From NCBI GenBank assembly GCA_037501455.1, contig CM074856.1, positions 52,047,001 through 52,111,000 on the forward strand: a stretch of DNA of 64,000 nt, read 5' to 3'. Made by a program: the position numbers and the translations under genes. Shown here piece after piece: positions 24,301 through 36,022 of the stretch; the first letter of the stretch is position 1; each line of letters opens with the position of its first letter. The notes below the pieces were generated by a model, which was not told the origin of the DNA, ran no database searches, and saw only the letters and a list, made by a program, of their open reading frames with translations. This DNA comes from Lantana camara. Taxonomy: Eukaryota; Streptophyta; Magnoliopsida; Lamiales; Verbenaceae.

Positions 24301-27300
24301 CAATATCAGGTAACTGAAATATTTTATTCTTCTGCCACATGCTTTTTTTTTTCAGGCAAACAAGCATGGATCCTTGCAAATAATATGTGATTATTACCAA
24401 TTATGCTGCCCAACACGTGGCTCAACAATCAAGTTCCACCCTTTAGATCACCTGCAACCGTTAGAGTATCATAGACCAGATGAAACAGTTTTGCATATTG
24501 CTGGATCAACAGTTGATTTGAGATTGTGCAAAACGAGTCTTGAATTAGCAGAGGTATTTTGCATACTTTACTTTGACCAACACTTTTGTTCCTAAAAAGG
24601 GTTTCACCTTTTCAACTTTCTTAGGGAATTCCTTTCTTCTTTTTCCTTGTAAAATTTTCAGGACTTCTCTCTTTGTTGAAGTTTCCATTTTGAAATGTTG
24701 AATACTGTTTTTTCTTCTCTTAGGCCCACAATGCCCTTTTGGTGGAGGAGGAGGCGGCTGCTTTATCAATATCGGCAACTTCTTGTTTATGTGGTTCCCT
24801 CCGATTGGAACATGTACGCTTTTTGTTTTTTCTTAATTTAGAGGGTGTTTGGCTATGCTTATTTTAAGGAGCTTACAAGCTCTCACATCTTATAAGATGT
24901 TTTTGGAGCTTATAAGATTTTGGATCTTATTTTAAAATAAGCTCCCTCAAATGTTTGCCATTTGGATAAAAAATAAGATCAAGAGGTAATAAGATGTTAG
25001 TAATGACATCTTTGTAATTAATTTGGTTACAAAGAAGGAGAATTTGTTAAGATGTTAAAAGGAGCTTATAAGCTCCTTGACATCCTATTTAACGTCTTGT
25101 ACGCTCTTTCTGATAAAAAGTTTGTCGAACTCTTTATGAGAGCTTATAAGCTCTTAGACGTCGTATATGCTGTTTCAGAGAGCTTATATAAGCTCAGTCA
25201 AACAACCTCTTAGTTTAATTTCCTATTGTTCTATTTTTAGCTTCTGCCTCAACACACGCCCGTGTGCGCACACACACAGTAATTTAATTAGTTTAATAGT
25301 TATTTGTGTACAGTTATTATCGTTGTAATTTGCTTTTAGAAATTTGTTTCCTATATTCTATATATATATATATATATATATTATTGTTATTATTTATTGC
25401 GATTAATGTTTACAGGTGTTGACATTATTAGCTGGAGCTCTACTGGAGAAACAAATTGTGGTTGTATGTTCAAATTTGGTAGGTGTTCACATATATATAT
25501 ATATATTATTATATTATGTGATTTTCATATCAATTATATTCTCCTTGCATCCTTATTATATGCGAGTATCTTTTTTTCGTTTTTGGATAATATTCATCAT
25601 CAAGCTGTTACCAAGAAAGAATCAGAGTTTTATAGAATTTGTTTCTTTTGTTGGTTTCTTTTTCAGGGAATCTTGTCTGCTATAGTTCTGTCAATTATTC
25701 CCCTTATTCGACCTTATCAATGGCAAAGCTTGTTAATGCCTGTAATCTTCTTCTCATCTCTATTATATTTTTAACTCATTCTGGGATCCTTTTATGATTT
25801 CTTATTATTATTTGACAAGAATCTAATTGCAGGTTTTGCCAAATGACATGCTAGACTTTCTTGATGCACCTGTCCCATACATCGTGAGTTTCTTATCGCT
25901 AAATCTTATGAATTTACTTGCACATGATATTTCGATAGTTTCAAAAGCCCCTCGCTTGAAATACTCTCATTTTGTGAGAAGTTTTTTGGTTCATTATTTA
26001 TCTGATGAAGTCCTTCTAATGATCTTAATAATCTAGAAAAGAAACATAATTGTCGTAAACAGTTTAGAACATATATGAATCTTTCTAGTTTCTTATTATT
26101 TGTTTATTTTTATTATTACGATTATTATTTGAGTAGGTTGGTGTGAAGAACAAGACAACTGAAGTGCAGTCAAAGTTAACAAATGTTATTCTAGTAGATG
26201 CAAACAAAAACCAGGTGAAATCGCCATCAATACCGCAGCTACCTCAACATAGAGAGCTGTATTCGCGCCTTAGTCCTTACCATGCAAAGCTCGTTGGAGA
26301 AAGTTATTTGGCCAAAAAGAGACCAGTTTATGATTATACCGAAGAGCAGGTTGTGGCTAAATCAAATCGTGTTTCCCCTGTTTTAATTAATGTTTGACTT
26401 GAGATTATACATGATCCGGTTAATTTAGTAATAGCAAATTATCAAAGCCAAAGAAACCTTCTACGTTTCATCATTTTTCGATATATAAATATTTTGATAA
26501 CATATTTTCATTCGTAATGTTTAGGTTGAGGCTGCACAAGGTTTTTTAGGGGTATTGCGGTCTTACTTGGATTCTCTGTGTTCCAACCTTCGGTCTCACA
26601 CGATCACCAATGTTCAATCAAATGATGATAAGGTATGTTTCTTTCGGAAATATCAAGAACTTAGCTTGGACTCTAACCCGCCGCTCCATATGATAATTTA
26701 TTCCGTGTCAAATTTAGCTCTTAAGAATTTGATTCCGAGTCAAATCTCCAGTAGTTTCTATTATTTCTCAGCCCAGTAAATTTTATTTTCAAAGTCTTAG
26801 TAGTCTCTCCACCTTCTGAAGTTTTTGTGTTTGGACCCTTCTTACTTCCACTAAATATACGTGTTTGAAATATATAATATGTTGATGTTCAGGTATCATT
26901 GCTGTTGAAGGAGAGTTTCATCGAGTCTTTCCCCAGTCGAAATCGATCTTTCATGAAGGTGCGTTTCGTAGCACTATAATCGCTCGTACTTGATTTTTTA
27001 GTTGAAAAATATGTGTACTTTGTCGTGGGATTGTTATATCTTATGTTATTATCCATAAACACTTCTTCCCCAGTATCTGTACCATATGTAAATAGCTGTC
27101 GGGCCTTAAAATAACTAGCTTTGGACCTTCTGTCATATACATATATACGACCCTATTCCCTCGTATTATTTTTCCTCTTTATCCTTCAAACCTGTCTTAT
27201 CCTACATAATTTTACAATCATAAATTTAATAAATATACTGAATATAGTTAACAAAAGATGTACATTATATTAAAAAAATTTAATTAAGGATAATTGCACA

Positions 27301-27714
27301 GACATTCCCTGAGGTATGAACTAGTTACACGAACCTCCCTTGAGTTTTGGAAAATTACGGAAACATCCCCTATAAGAGATTTAATATTAAATCCATCAGG
27401 TATATGGACATATATCTGAAATTTTCTTTGAAAACTCATATCTTATCCTTGCCAGCCTTCTATCAAAGTTTCTTAACAAGGGCATAGCCTGTAAGTGAGT
27501 GTTTACTGCTAGGGTTTTCTAACGGCAGTTGGCGTCTAGTGAATGATAATTTCCCGAACCTCGGGGGAAGTTTGCGTAAGTAGGCCATATCTATATACTG
27601 TGCAATCTAACATCGTATTTTCCTTGTTATGCATTGGAACTCCAGCTTTTCCTGGACACGCAGCTCTTCTCTGTACATACAGATTTTGTTCTCTCTTTCT
27701 TCCAGAAGGAATAG
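21370..27714 (+). CDS. DENN (AEX-3) domain-containing protein, 17 coding exons
   Basis: Predicted Rab guanine-nucleotide exchange factor type protein acting in membrane traffic; the role is known for the family, the partner here is not. Coding exons: 21370-21657, 22165-22350, 22457-22540, 22799-22858, 22997-23041, 23172-23371, 23505-23807, 23892-24018, 24356-24553, 24724-24813, 25416-25478, 25667-25741, 25833-25883, 26137-26349, 26525-26632, 26893-26958, 27646-27714. All introns are GT-AG and frames agree throughout, giving about 741 residues. Order: a variable N-terminus; uDENN from about residue 155 (FVYPPEKQLPLQYKDLLSFC); a Ser/acidic linker about 310-420; cDENN about 500-600 (LAGALLEKQIVVVCSNLG, then RPYQWQSLLMPVLP and FLDAPVPYIVGV); dDENN to the C-terminus (SFIESFPSRNRSFMK, then DTQLFSVHTDF). 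It resembles the plant DENN family that includes Arabidopsis AT5G35560 and AT2G20320 (from memory, not searched). A 5' UTR intron, 20809-21290, precedes the start. The exon 8 acceptor at 23891 was chosen over 23898 because only it keeps the frame. Confidence 0.9.
23042..23130. repeat. CA/CTCA-rich simple repeat in an intron
   Basis: Imperfect run of cactcacacaca units in the intron between coding exons 5 and 6. The open frames covering it are artefacts of the repeat. Confidence 0.8.
24841..25209. mobile_element. hAT-like MITE in an intron of the DENN gene
   Basis: A 369-bp element rich in ggagcttataagctcc-type palindromes. Its ends are inverted: gagggtgtttggctatgctta on the left and the complement of the right end, gaggttgtttgactgagctta. 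Flanking 8-mers ttaattta (24833-24840) and ttagttta (25210-25217) match at 7 of 8 bases, fitting an old 8-bp target duplication. It lies wholly inside the intron between coding exons 10 and 11 and does not touch splice sites. Confidence 0.7.
25358..25381. repeat. (TA)n microsatellite in an intron
   Basis: Short TA run just upstream of coding exon 11 of the DENN gene. Confidence 0.85.
27290..27585. repeat. Possible inverted-repeat element in the last intron of the DENN gene
   Basis: The left part reads gataattgcacagacattcc then ctgaggtatg; the right part, complemented, reads acgcaaacttcccccgaggtt then cgggaaattatc. The ends are loosely inverted, as in a diverged MITE. No clean target duplication was found, so this is tentative. 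Confidence 0.35.
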
Positions 27715-29120
27715 TCATACAGACATACACCAAAATCTCATGGAACTTCAAATACCTCAAGACAGGTTTGAACAGTCATTGTACCAACACTCTTGTGGCC
27801 ACATAATGTACAGAATTTGGGGGACAAAATAACCATCAAATGTAATGTTGTGTGTGAAAAATGAGGATTCTTGCAAAGGATTCCTCAATTATTGAGACAT
27901 GTTACCATTTTACTGTTCCTATAGTTATGTCCAAGTGCTGTCAAGGAAAATGGCATTCATTGAGAAAGCCAAATGTATGTATGTATTTCTTCCCTCTGAC
28001 AATTATTTATTGCTGTGGGCACCATTGAATGGAGCTTGCTACTTTGGTTGCAAAAGAGGCCAAGAAACTAGCTTGAATTTGGTTTGATTAAACTCGATCA
28101 GTTACATGATGACCTATGCTGCATGAATACTTTTGGGAATATTATTTTTGTTGTGTTGTATCATGTTATAAATTTAAAAATGAAAATTGTAATGGGTTTC
28201 TATTAGGCTGTGTCGTGTATACATCCTATGGTCGGGTTCGTGCATTATAAATTATAACGTAATAACAATGTTGCCCAGGGTTTCTAGATCCCAAAAGCGA
28301 GGCTTATAACAAAATTCGTTTAATCTTATGATGTGGTAGTTTAGAAAACAATATCTTTGGATAACAACTCTGAAGAGAGGAGAGAGTACACATTTTACGA
28401 TGATTTTTTTATTTAAAAATTTAAAATATTTAAAATTTTGGATATATTATTCGATACAAGTATCTCGTATGACTCTAATGATATAATAAAATAATATTTT
28501 TAAAAATTCTGATGCTACATCAAGTATACTACAGACACCTAGTGGAGAGTACTTGGAAGAAGATAAGAAGCAGCACAAATTGAAATCAAGAAATAGAAGA
28601 AAAATGTCAGTGCAGTGGAGGGTTTAGAATAGATGCATGTTACTGCGAAAAGTAAGAGAGCTGATGAAAAGTAAAAGCAGTGAAACCGTACTATCTATCC
28701 TCTCATATGCTCCACCAACCGCACCACCCCACATTTAGTTCGATTAGTTCCATATTATACTTATTTAATTAGCTTAGAATATGAATATGCAATTATTATT
28801 ATTTATCAATAGAAAAGCTTTATATTTTAATAGTTTGATCGGATTTGAATCCATAATAGGATGTAGAGTAGTGGTTTAATACTGAAATACCTTAAATAAA
28901 TCTTGTATTTGAGTTTTTGGATATGCAATTATTATTGGTTGAGAGATGTTTACACTTAATTGTCCCGACCGGATTCGAATCGATAACGAGAAGTAGGAAA
29001 AAATATCATAAGTGTTTTCATCTGTTATGTGCATATTGTTTATACATAATACCATGGATTAATCAAGTATAAACCCAACCTTTGCTTATTGTTTCCTTAA
29101 GCGTTTGAATTTGTTGACCT
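27715..29120. other. 3' flank of the DENN gene and intergenic DNA
   Basis: The first few hundred bases are probably the 3' UTR; no canonical AATAAA was pinned down. The rest is AT-rich with no recognised feature up to the viral junction at 29121. The small plus-strand frame 27899-28087 lacks any domain. Confidence 0.5.
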
Positions 29121-29156
29121 ATCAACGATGTTTTGAACTGTTGGCCATCTGCTGCT
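29121..29156 (-). pseudogene. Displaced EPRV protease-region fragment at the host border
   Basis: About 36 bases matching the protease segment of the polyprotein (complement of 45891-45925 in P1, around AADGQQFKTS). It is joined to the viral leader through the shared bases gct (29154-29156). On its other side host-like DNA begins. It marks the left edge of the insertion and a microhomology joint. Confidence 0.8.
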
Positions 29157-29777
29157 CTTCTTCTACCAACTCGCAGGAATCTAACACGATATACTCACTT
29201 GATGCCCCGTTTTTCGAAAAGATTTTTACATGGCTCTGATACCATAGCACGCCGGGAGCCCCAGTATCTCACGTATAGTAGAGAACTAATCTCAACGTAT
29301 AGTGTAGAGAACCAATCTCAATTTCGCTATTATGAATCTTTCTCTGGGAATATACCTCTCGTAGCATTACTGCCCTAACGGCCTCCTTGCCTCGGCGGGA
29401 CTTACCAGCTACTCCAAATATTCCCCATTACAGATTCAACAAGCTACTCAAGATACGCACACATACAGAGATACTAGGGACCGTAGCAATAGACCATTCC
29501 ATGGAAATTATCTAATTTCTGATGTACAGGATCCTCATAAGAGGCAAGTACAGAGCATACTCTTAAGATAATTAGGAGTATATCATAGTAGACCCTTTGA
29601 GGGTATGGAAGAACTAGAAAGAAGGCTTTAAGCTAGAAAGGAAAACATCAGAGATAAGAAACTTGATTTTATTTCCAAACTCTTTACAAGTGACTCAAAC
29701 TCTAACCAAGTATTAAACCTGGACCTAGTCTGAAACCCAAACCTAGTCTTTAAACTTAGACCTAGTCTCAGTCTTTA
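29154..29777 (-). promoter_or_regulatory. EPRV leader/R region without promoter
   Basis: On the minus strand this runs from the actaggt repeat array just after the usual transcription start, through AATAAA-containing R sequence, to the primer-binding site (29229-29244) and the last leader bases. The upstream half of the intergenic region, with palindrome and TATA box, is missing: the stop of the ORF at 29778 abuts the repeat array directly. The polyprotein start that should follow the leader is also missing. It should therefore be inactive as a promoter. Confidence 0.8.
29229..29244 (-). other. tRNA-iMet primer-binding site (M2, terminal)
   Basis: Minus strand reads TGGTATCAGAGCCATG, matching the 3' end complement of plant initiator tRNA-Met, the standard minus-strand primer of Caulimoviridae. 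Confidence 0.9.
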
Positions 29778-30824
29778 TCATAAGGTGTTCCCATTATCGT
29801 CAGTAAAGTTGAGTCCTGCTGATGGGAAACTGGTTTGAGGATCTCCTATTCCTCCTGAGTAGACTTTGTGGATGTTTCTCATGTACTTGGCTTGGCAATA
29901 CTCAACCCAGACATAAGTAGTCTGAGTTTTATCAAATAGAGCAAGATGATCTGGTGTCTGCTCTTTTATTGAAGTACATTTCTTGATGTCCTCTGTTCGG
30001 AAAGCAATGGGATTGAAGTAGGGATCTTCAAGAATAAAATACAGAGGACTCCTGTGATGTAGAAGTAGATGCCTTCTACATGGTTGGAATCTACCATGTC
30101 TTTGTTGTGGGAAAGCACTGATGATAGAAATAAATATACCTTTCCCTCTTCTGAATGCTTGGATAGCAGTCATAACAGTTATACCAAAGAAATCTGGTAT
30201 GGGGAAGACTGCTTCATTGCAATAAAATGGCAGATAGAAACCTTTGACCAATCCATTGTGATAAAGGTCTGCAGCAAAATTCATATCTAGAATTTTATGC
30301 AGGTCAATGATAGCCTGGAGAGGTTCAGTTGGAGGTTGGAAACATCTTATTCCAGTGTCTGTATGAATGTTGTTCATAAGTTGCTGGAGTATCTCAGCTC
30401 TTTTTCTCTGGAAGATATCCTCTTGTAAATCCATGATATGATCATAGATTTTCTGATCTGATAAGTTGAGGATATGTTGCCGAAGCTCCTGTGGCAGACC
30501 ATTGAGAAAGTTATTCTTCTCAGTATTTGAAAAGAATAGTCTTTCAAGTCTTTTCCCGAAAAGAATTGTTTTCTTTTCTGCTTCAAGTCGTTGGACTTTC
30601 CTTTGAAGTATCCTGATCTTTATGTTGGCAAGATCAAGATCTCTGGACAAGACCTCAGCTTTGTGCTTCCAAAACTGAATTGTTGAGGAAGAGAGATTAT
30701 CGAGCTCAACACTGTGATGAGATTGAATAGGAGTGGATTCCATCTTTTTCTTCTTGCTGGACTTTGAATTAGGAAATATGCTGTGAAGATTTCCTGGGAA
30801 CCTGCCTTTTATAGACTCATTCAT
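29778..30824 (-). CDS. Unrecognised 348-residue ORF unique to EPRV unit M2
   Basis: Open from an ATG at 30824 to a TGA at 29778, and found only in this unit. A second in-frame ATG (30743, MESTPIQ) is a credible alternative start. Residues about 50-95 look like a coiled coil (heptad-like KAEVLSRDLDLANIKIRILQ and following), and a Lys-rich patch SKKKK precedes MEST. The rest is mixed helical and aromatic, with no motif I can name. Upstream of the first ATG is a splice-acceptor-like taataacttttttcag (ending 30825), and a TATA-like tataaaagg lies on the minus strand at 30805-30813, about 65 bases before the second ATG. Florendovirus-type genomes can carry a second ORF of unknown function (established, from memory); this could be one, or a piece of another virus. 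It is in the position where RNase H should follow RT. Confidence 0.6.
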   Translation of the reverse strand: MNESIKGRFPGNLHSIFPNSKSSKKKKMESTPIQSHHSVELDNLSSSTIQFWKHKAEVLSRDLDLANIKIRILQRKVQRLEAEKKTILFGKRLERLFFSNTEKNNFLNGLPQELRQHILNLSDQKIYDHIMDLQEDIFQRKRAEILQQLMNNIHTDTGIRCFQPPTEPLQAIIDLHKILDMNFAADLYHNGLVKGFYLPFYCNEAVFPIPDFFGITVMTAIQAFRRGKGIFISIISAFPQQRHGRFQPCRRHLLLHHRSPLYFILEDPYFNPIAFRTEDIKKCTSIKEQTPDHLALFDKTQTTYVWVEYCQAKYMRNIHKVYSGGIGDPQTSFPSAGLNFTDDNGNTL

Positions 30825-30841
30825 CTGAAAAAAGTTATTAA

Positions 30842-33800
30842 CTTTATCAGGAGTCTTTAAAGGTGGAGTGGTCTGGCAGATTTATTTCAAGAATTTGACA
30901 GCTGCCGTCTGTTCTTTACCCCAAGGGGGGGCTTTCTTTCTGAGCATCTTGGAAAGCTGACTCGTGTATTTGGAGCATTGTGGAAGGAAGTCCTTGATGT
31001 AATTGACTATTCCAAGAAATTGTTGAATTTCTTTTGTAGTCAGATTATCTTCTGGGAACTTGAGAAGTTCCTGTGCAATGTGAGGACCTGGCTTGTATTT
31101 TCCTTCCAAGAATTCCATTCCAAGAAACATGATGGAAGATTGTCCAATGAGACTCTTTTTCTCTGATAGCATGATGCCATATTTTTGGACAATTTCATGG
31201 AACTGTGAGAGGAGTGCCCTGTGAGTTTTCTCATTTTCAGAGAAGAGGAGTATGTCGTCAATGTAGACTAAGGCACTATGCAGGATGGGTTCAAAGATTT
31301 GAGTCATGGCTTTTTGGAATAGTGATGGAGCGGTTTTGAGACCAAAAGGCATGACGGTCCATTGGTATTGGGCATTAGGTATACAAAAGGCTGTTTTGTA
31401 CCTATCTTTTGGATCAATACCCAGTTGCCAAAATCCTGCTTTGAGATCAAACTTGGAGTAGATTTGGGCTTGGGCCAAATGTGAGAAAAGCATTTGGGCT
31501 TGAGGTATAGGGAACTTATCATCTGCAAGGAAATGATTAAGTGGCTTATAATCAATTACAAGCCTCTTTTTACCTCTGACTTGTTCAGCCCGTTTGTTGA
31601 CATAGAATGCCTGGCACGCCCAATTGGATGTGGTGGATTCAATCAATCCAAGTTTCTTCAGTTGAGCACATTCAGCTTTGGCAAGCTTCTCATCATCAGG
31701 AGTCATTCCTGGATGTGTAGCTTTTGTTGGGTTGACGTCTTCATTCTTCTTGAATGGTAATTGAATGAAGAATGCTGAATTCTTCCATAAGGGATGTGGA
31801 TGAGAGTATTCTGAGTGAGTTGTCCATGCTTCCTTTGGTAGGATGTCTGGATTCATCATGGACTTCATGGCTCCTGTATCCATAAATCCAATTGTTTTGA
31901 TTGGTCTGTCATACTTCGAGGGAAGTATCTGGATCTGGATATGTGGAGACGGGATAATCTCTTGAGTGATGCATTCTGACTGAAGGATTGGTAGAACTTG
32001 ATCATTGTCAGAATCAGAGGAGGAGGAACCATCATCTTGGATTGCAAAGATGGTTTCTTCTGTTTGCTCATCTTGTTCTGAGAACAAGGATTCAACCTCT
32101 GCATCGTTGAGATTTGCTTCTGTGCTTTGTTGGACATGAGAAACCATTCTGGCTGATTTCTCCCGGTTCTGAGGACAATTCTTTGCATAATGTCCTTTCT
32201 TTTTGCAAACAAAGCATCTATCAGTCCGCCTGTTTCTGAAAGGTTTACGTCGGAAGTATCTGAGACGTTTTCTCCTTTTCACCTTTCTATCAGCAAGTCC
32301 TTTCTTCTGGCTCTTTGGATGAGAACAATTGCATTCTTCTTTGGATTTGCATTTAATCTCAAGATGAGATTTCTTGCATGCCTTCTTGAGGACTGATTTG
32401 TTCTTCATTAAGGACTTGAACATTGTTTGCTGCTCACAGAGTTTGTCTATTGTGGTAATAGCAATCTGGTGGATTTCTCCAAGAGAAAGCTGTGGAATTT
32501 CTCTTCTTGTGGCGGCAATGGCTCTGTGTAGCTCAGGCTGGATCTCTTGAGGAAGAGATGCAATGTATACGTGCTTTAGATTTGGATCATTATACCCATT
32601 GAGGGCATAATACAGTTCTGACATCCTCTTGAAGTGGAAATCCAAATCTGACTTGTTTAGAGAACAACACTTCATGGCGAAGTAGCTTTGCTGGATCATC
32701 TTCTGATAGAGAGTATGATCACCTATGAACTCAAGGTGAAGTGCTAACAATGCCATGGGAGCGGTTGCTTGCGTATACTGGATCTGTCTGTATTCTCCCA
32801 ATGATTGGAACCATTCACGTAATGATCCTGTGAATCGTGACACAAACTCCCGTAAGACAGTAGGGAGATGAGGTTCTTTGATTCTTTGGAGATCGATCCA
32901 TGCTGCGAAGGTTTGTAACCTTTCTTTCCTTTTTCCCTCTGGAACATCATCAAATGTGAACCATGGGCCATTGGTTGGCTTAGATGGTCCAGAATCTGTG
33001 TTCTGGGACTCTGGCGGTTCTTCCATTATTGGTTCATCATATTCTTGAGGAGGCTGATCTTGATGGAATCCAAAGTTTGGATCATCAGCCATAAGCATCT
33101 GAGTGATGTCTGCAACATTAACTTCACTGGACTGGGAAAAGGATTGTTCTGAAGAGACTTCAGAATCATTGTGTTGGGAACTGGATCTTTCTGAAGAAGC
33201 TTCTGATTCAGAGTATTGTGAACTAGAATCATTTGAAGAAGTATCTTCATTTCTTGTAGGCTCTTGTTGGATATTATGATCAGAAGGATTTCTAATCATC
33301 AATGTAGCAGAATGTTCCCCAACTTTTTCTTTGTTTTTCTCCTTTGAGGAAGGAGAGGCTTTTGCTGGCTTAGGCCTTGGAGGAGGTGGCTCAAATGGAA
33401 TATCAGATACCATGAAAAATTGGCTTGATGGATCAGGATAAGATGGTTGGTCGTAGAGAGAAGGTGTAATGGGTGTAGGAAGAAAGGGAAGTGTAGAAGT
33501 AGAACTTCTCTTCCTGTCTTGCTCCATGTAAGCAAGATCCTTCTTGAGCTGTCTGATTTCTCTCTCTTTTTGGTCGAATTCTGGACCCATCCTTCTTAAG
33601 GAAATAAGCTGCCTGAGTTCTTTATCAAGAAGCTCTATCCTGGCAACTACTCTGTGGTACATCTGATCAAGCTCTCGTGAAATGGTATTCACTTTGTGGT
33701 TGGTATCTTGAACGTGAGATAAAACCTTATCAACTTTAGAGTCAAGTTGAATTAAGGCCTTATTCTGAGCTCTGGCATTTGTGGTTTGCCAGTTCAAGAC

Positions 33801-35324
33801 TTCTTCTCCTTGTGACAGAGAGGAAGTTGTTCCTCCATCAGGGTTGACTGTGGTAGTCTGGACATAAGGTCGGATTGCAACCTTATTTTCTGTACTCCTT
33901 TCTGCGGGTGGAAAGCTTGTGCCCAAACTATGTATCATCATGCAAGGTTGGCATGATATCACCGGTGGTGGAAGGCATGGAGGCAATTCTTGCCTACAGC
34001 TCTTTGGTTTCTGCTGTTGCTGTTCTGCCTTCAGGATGGCTAGGCCTTCGTCATAGCAAGACAAGGGCTGTGTGACATAGGGTGGATCTGGATCTGGTTC
34101 TTCTGGTTTATAGGTTCTGCAAGGAAGAAGTTTCTTTCTTGCTTTCCTTCGTCTTCTTCTCCGACTAGCTTTACTTTGATCATCGTCGTCGGAGTCGGAT
34201 TCTTCATCGCAAGAACATCCAGGGTCACACATGGATGGATCAGCATCCCATACGAAGTGGCCATCAACTTTGTCTGTGTAAGACTCCTTTCCATCGGGGA
34301 AGAAGGAGTTTACTGGAAGGTACCCTAGGATTGGGTACGTTTCTCTGCTTGTCGGTATCACTGGCTGAATCATCAGCTGTTTGAATATTGGGCTTGAAGA
34401 AGATGGAGTATCTTCTTGAGGTTGCTTGAAGATGGTTTTGGTTCTACCATCTGACAGTGTCTGGAATTCATAGGTTGTAGATCTGACAGGCTCATGAGTC
34501 TGTTGGAGTGACTCATAGTTGGTGATCCACTCTGTTGGTATTAACTTTTCCAGCTCCTTTCTGGGAATTTGTCTAGGAACCTGGACGATAGTTGGAGTAT
34601 CGGATCCAGAGTTTGCTAGAATCATAAGAGCGTCTGGGGATCCAGATCCTTGAAGATCTAGACCATGGTTCTGCAACCTGTAGACAAGCTGGTGATGTAG
34701 AGTAGCTGTAACTGCTGTAGCTACTTGCTCTGCTCCAGTGATCTGTACTTGAACTTTCAAGGCGTTGGGAAGATTGGCATCTCCCAAGGACATGGCGAAA
34801 TTGGGGAAGTAAGTCAAGACTGCACTTCCGCTGTTGAGAGTGGTTACCACTGTCCCGATGACTGCATCCTCATACTTCAGGTATCTGGTATCCAGCAAGG
34901 CCAGTCTGGCTGTTACTGGAAGACCTTTTCTCCCCTGGTAGGAGAGAACAAGACGAACGGCTCCGAAGTGGAGGTGTGTATATCCTTCCTGTCTCCAGGA
35001 AGATATGAACTCTGAAGGGATAGAGAGAGTAACGTACTGCTCTCTTCTGGAATATGGTAGATCACACTTATCCAGTTTGGAGGACTGGACAAACTCTTTT
35101 GTTTGTGAGGGACGGTTGGAGGAGATCAAAGATCTGATTCCTCTAAGAGAACCTCTTTTTCTGTATATGTTGTAAGGACTGACTAAGGGTGGAACAGTTT
35201 GTTCTATAATAACATTATCAGGGATAGTGGAATACTCTACTAGGTTTTCTATTCTACTGGTTGAGTGACGAGGAAGGGAAAGAGAAGAGGAAACTGAAAT
35301 CAACTGATCAGGTGATGTATCCAT
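30842..35324 (-). pseudogene. EPRV polyprotein, unit M2: truncated after RT
   Basis: Starts at 35324 with MDTSPDQLIS and stays open for 1,480 codons to a TAA at 30882, where other units have CAA (Gln). Homology continues past the stop to about 30842 and then breaks. Order: 30K movement protein (HLHFGAVRLVLSY, ALLDTRY), acidic stretch and RRRRRRKARKK basic patch, coiled coil, Ser-rich segment, capsid core, zinc knuckle CFVCKKKGHYAKNC, protease DTGA motif, then RT with YIDD. A 318-bp in-frame deletion removes 106 residues after the protease active site; it lies between two ctcact direct repeats, one copy of which remains (31814-31819). RNase H is absent. Loss of most of the protease and RNase H makes it non-functional on its own. 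Confidence 0.9.
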
Positions 35325-35417
35325 AGCTTGATGGGTTTCCTAGCTCTTCTTCTACCAACTCGCAGGAATCTAACACGATATACTCACTTGATGCCCCGTT
35401 TTCCGAAAAGATTTTTA

Positions 35418-35433
35418 CATGGCTCTGATACCA
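35418..35433 (-). other. tRNA-iMet primer-binding site (M1-M2)
   Basis: Minus strand TGGTATCAGAGCCATG, 94 bases upstream of the M2 polyprotein start. Confidence 0.9.
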
Positions 35434-35436
35434 TAG

Positions 35437-35538
35437 CACGCCGGGAGCCCCAGTATCTCACGTATAGTAGAGAACTAATCTCAACGACACGCCGGGAGCC
35501 CCAGTATCTCACGTATAGTAGAGAACTAATCTCAACGT
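35437..35538. repeat. 51-bp tandem duplication in the viral leader
   Basis: Two adjacent copies starting cacgccgggagccccagtat, at 35437 and 35488. Found in this unit only. Confidence 0.9.
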
Positions 35539-36014
35539 ATAGTGTAGAGAACCAATCTCAATTTCGCTATTATGAATCTTTCTCTGGGAATATACCTCTC
35601 GTAGCATTACTGCCCTAACGGCCTCCTTGCCTCGGCGGGACTTACCAGCTACTCCAAATATTCCCCATTACAGATTCAACAAGCTACTCAAGATACGCAC
35701 ACATACAGAGATACTAGGGACCGTAGCAATAGACCATTCCATGGAAATTATCTAATTTCTGATGTACAGGATCCTCATAAGAGGCAAGTACAGAGCATAC
35801 TCTTAAGATAATTAGGAGTATATCATAGTAGACCCTTTGAGGGTATGGAAGAACTAGAAAGAAGGCTTTAAGCTAGAAAGGAAAACATCAGAGATAAGAA
35901 ACTTGATTTTATTTCCAAACTCTTTACAAGTGACCCAAACTCTAACCAAGTATTAAACCTCAACCTAGTCTGAAACCCAAACCTAGTCTGAGTAAAATGA
36001 ACTCCGAAGCCTCC

Positions 36015-36022
36015 CTTTTATA
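36015..36022 (-). promoter_or_regulatory. TATA box of the M1-M2 intergenic promoter
   Basis: Minus strand tataaaag within tttgcctataaaagggaggc, the conserved pregenomic promoter core of every complete unit. Confidence 0.75.

Noticed and set aside
29133..29378. Open frame MNCWPSAALLLPTRRNL, also in variants at 35328-35618 and 48671-48910
   Set aside because: It is the reverse complement of the viral leader and primer-binding-site region, not a protein gene.
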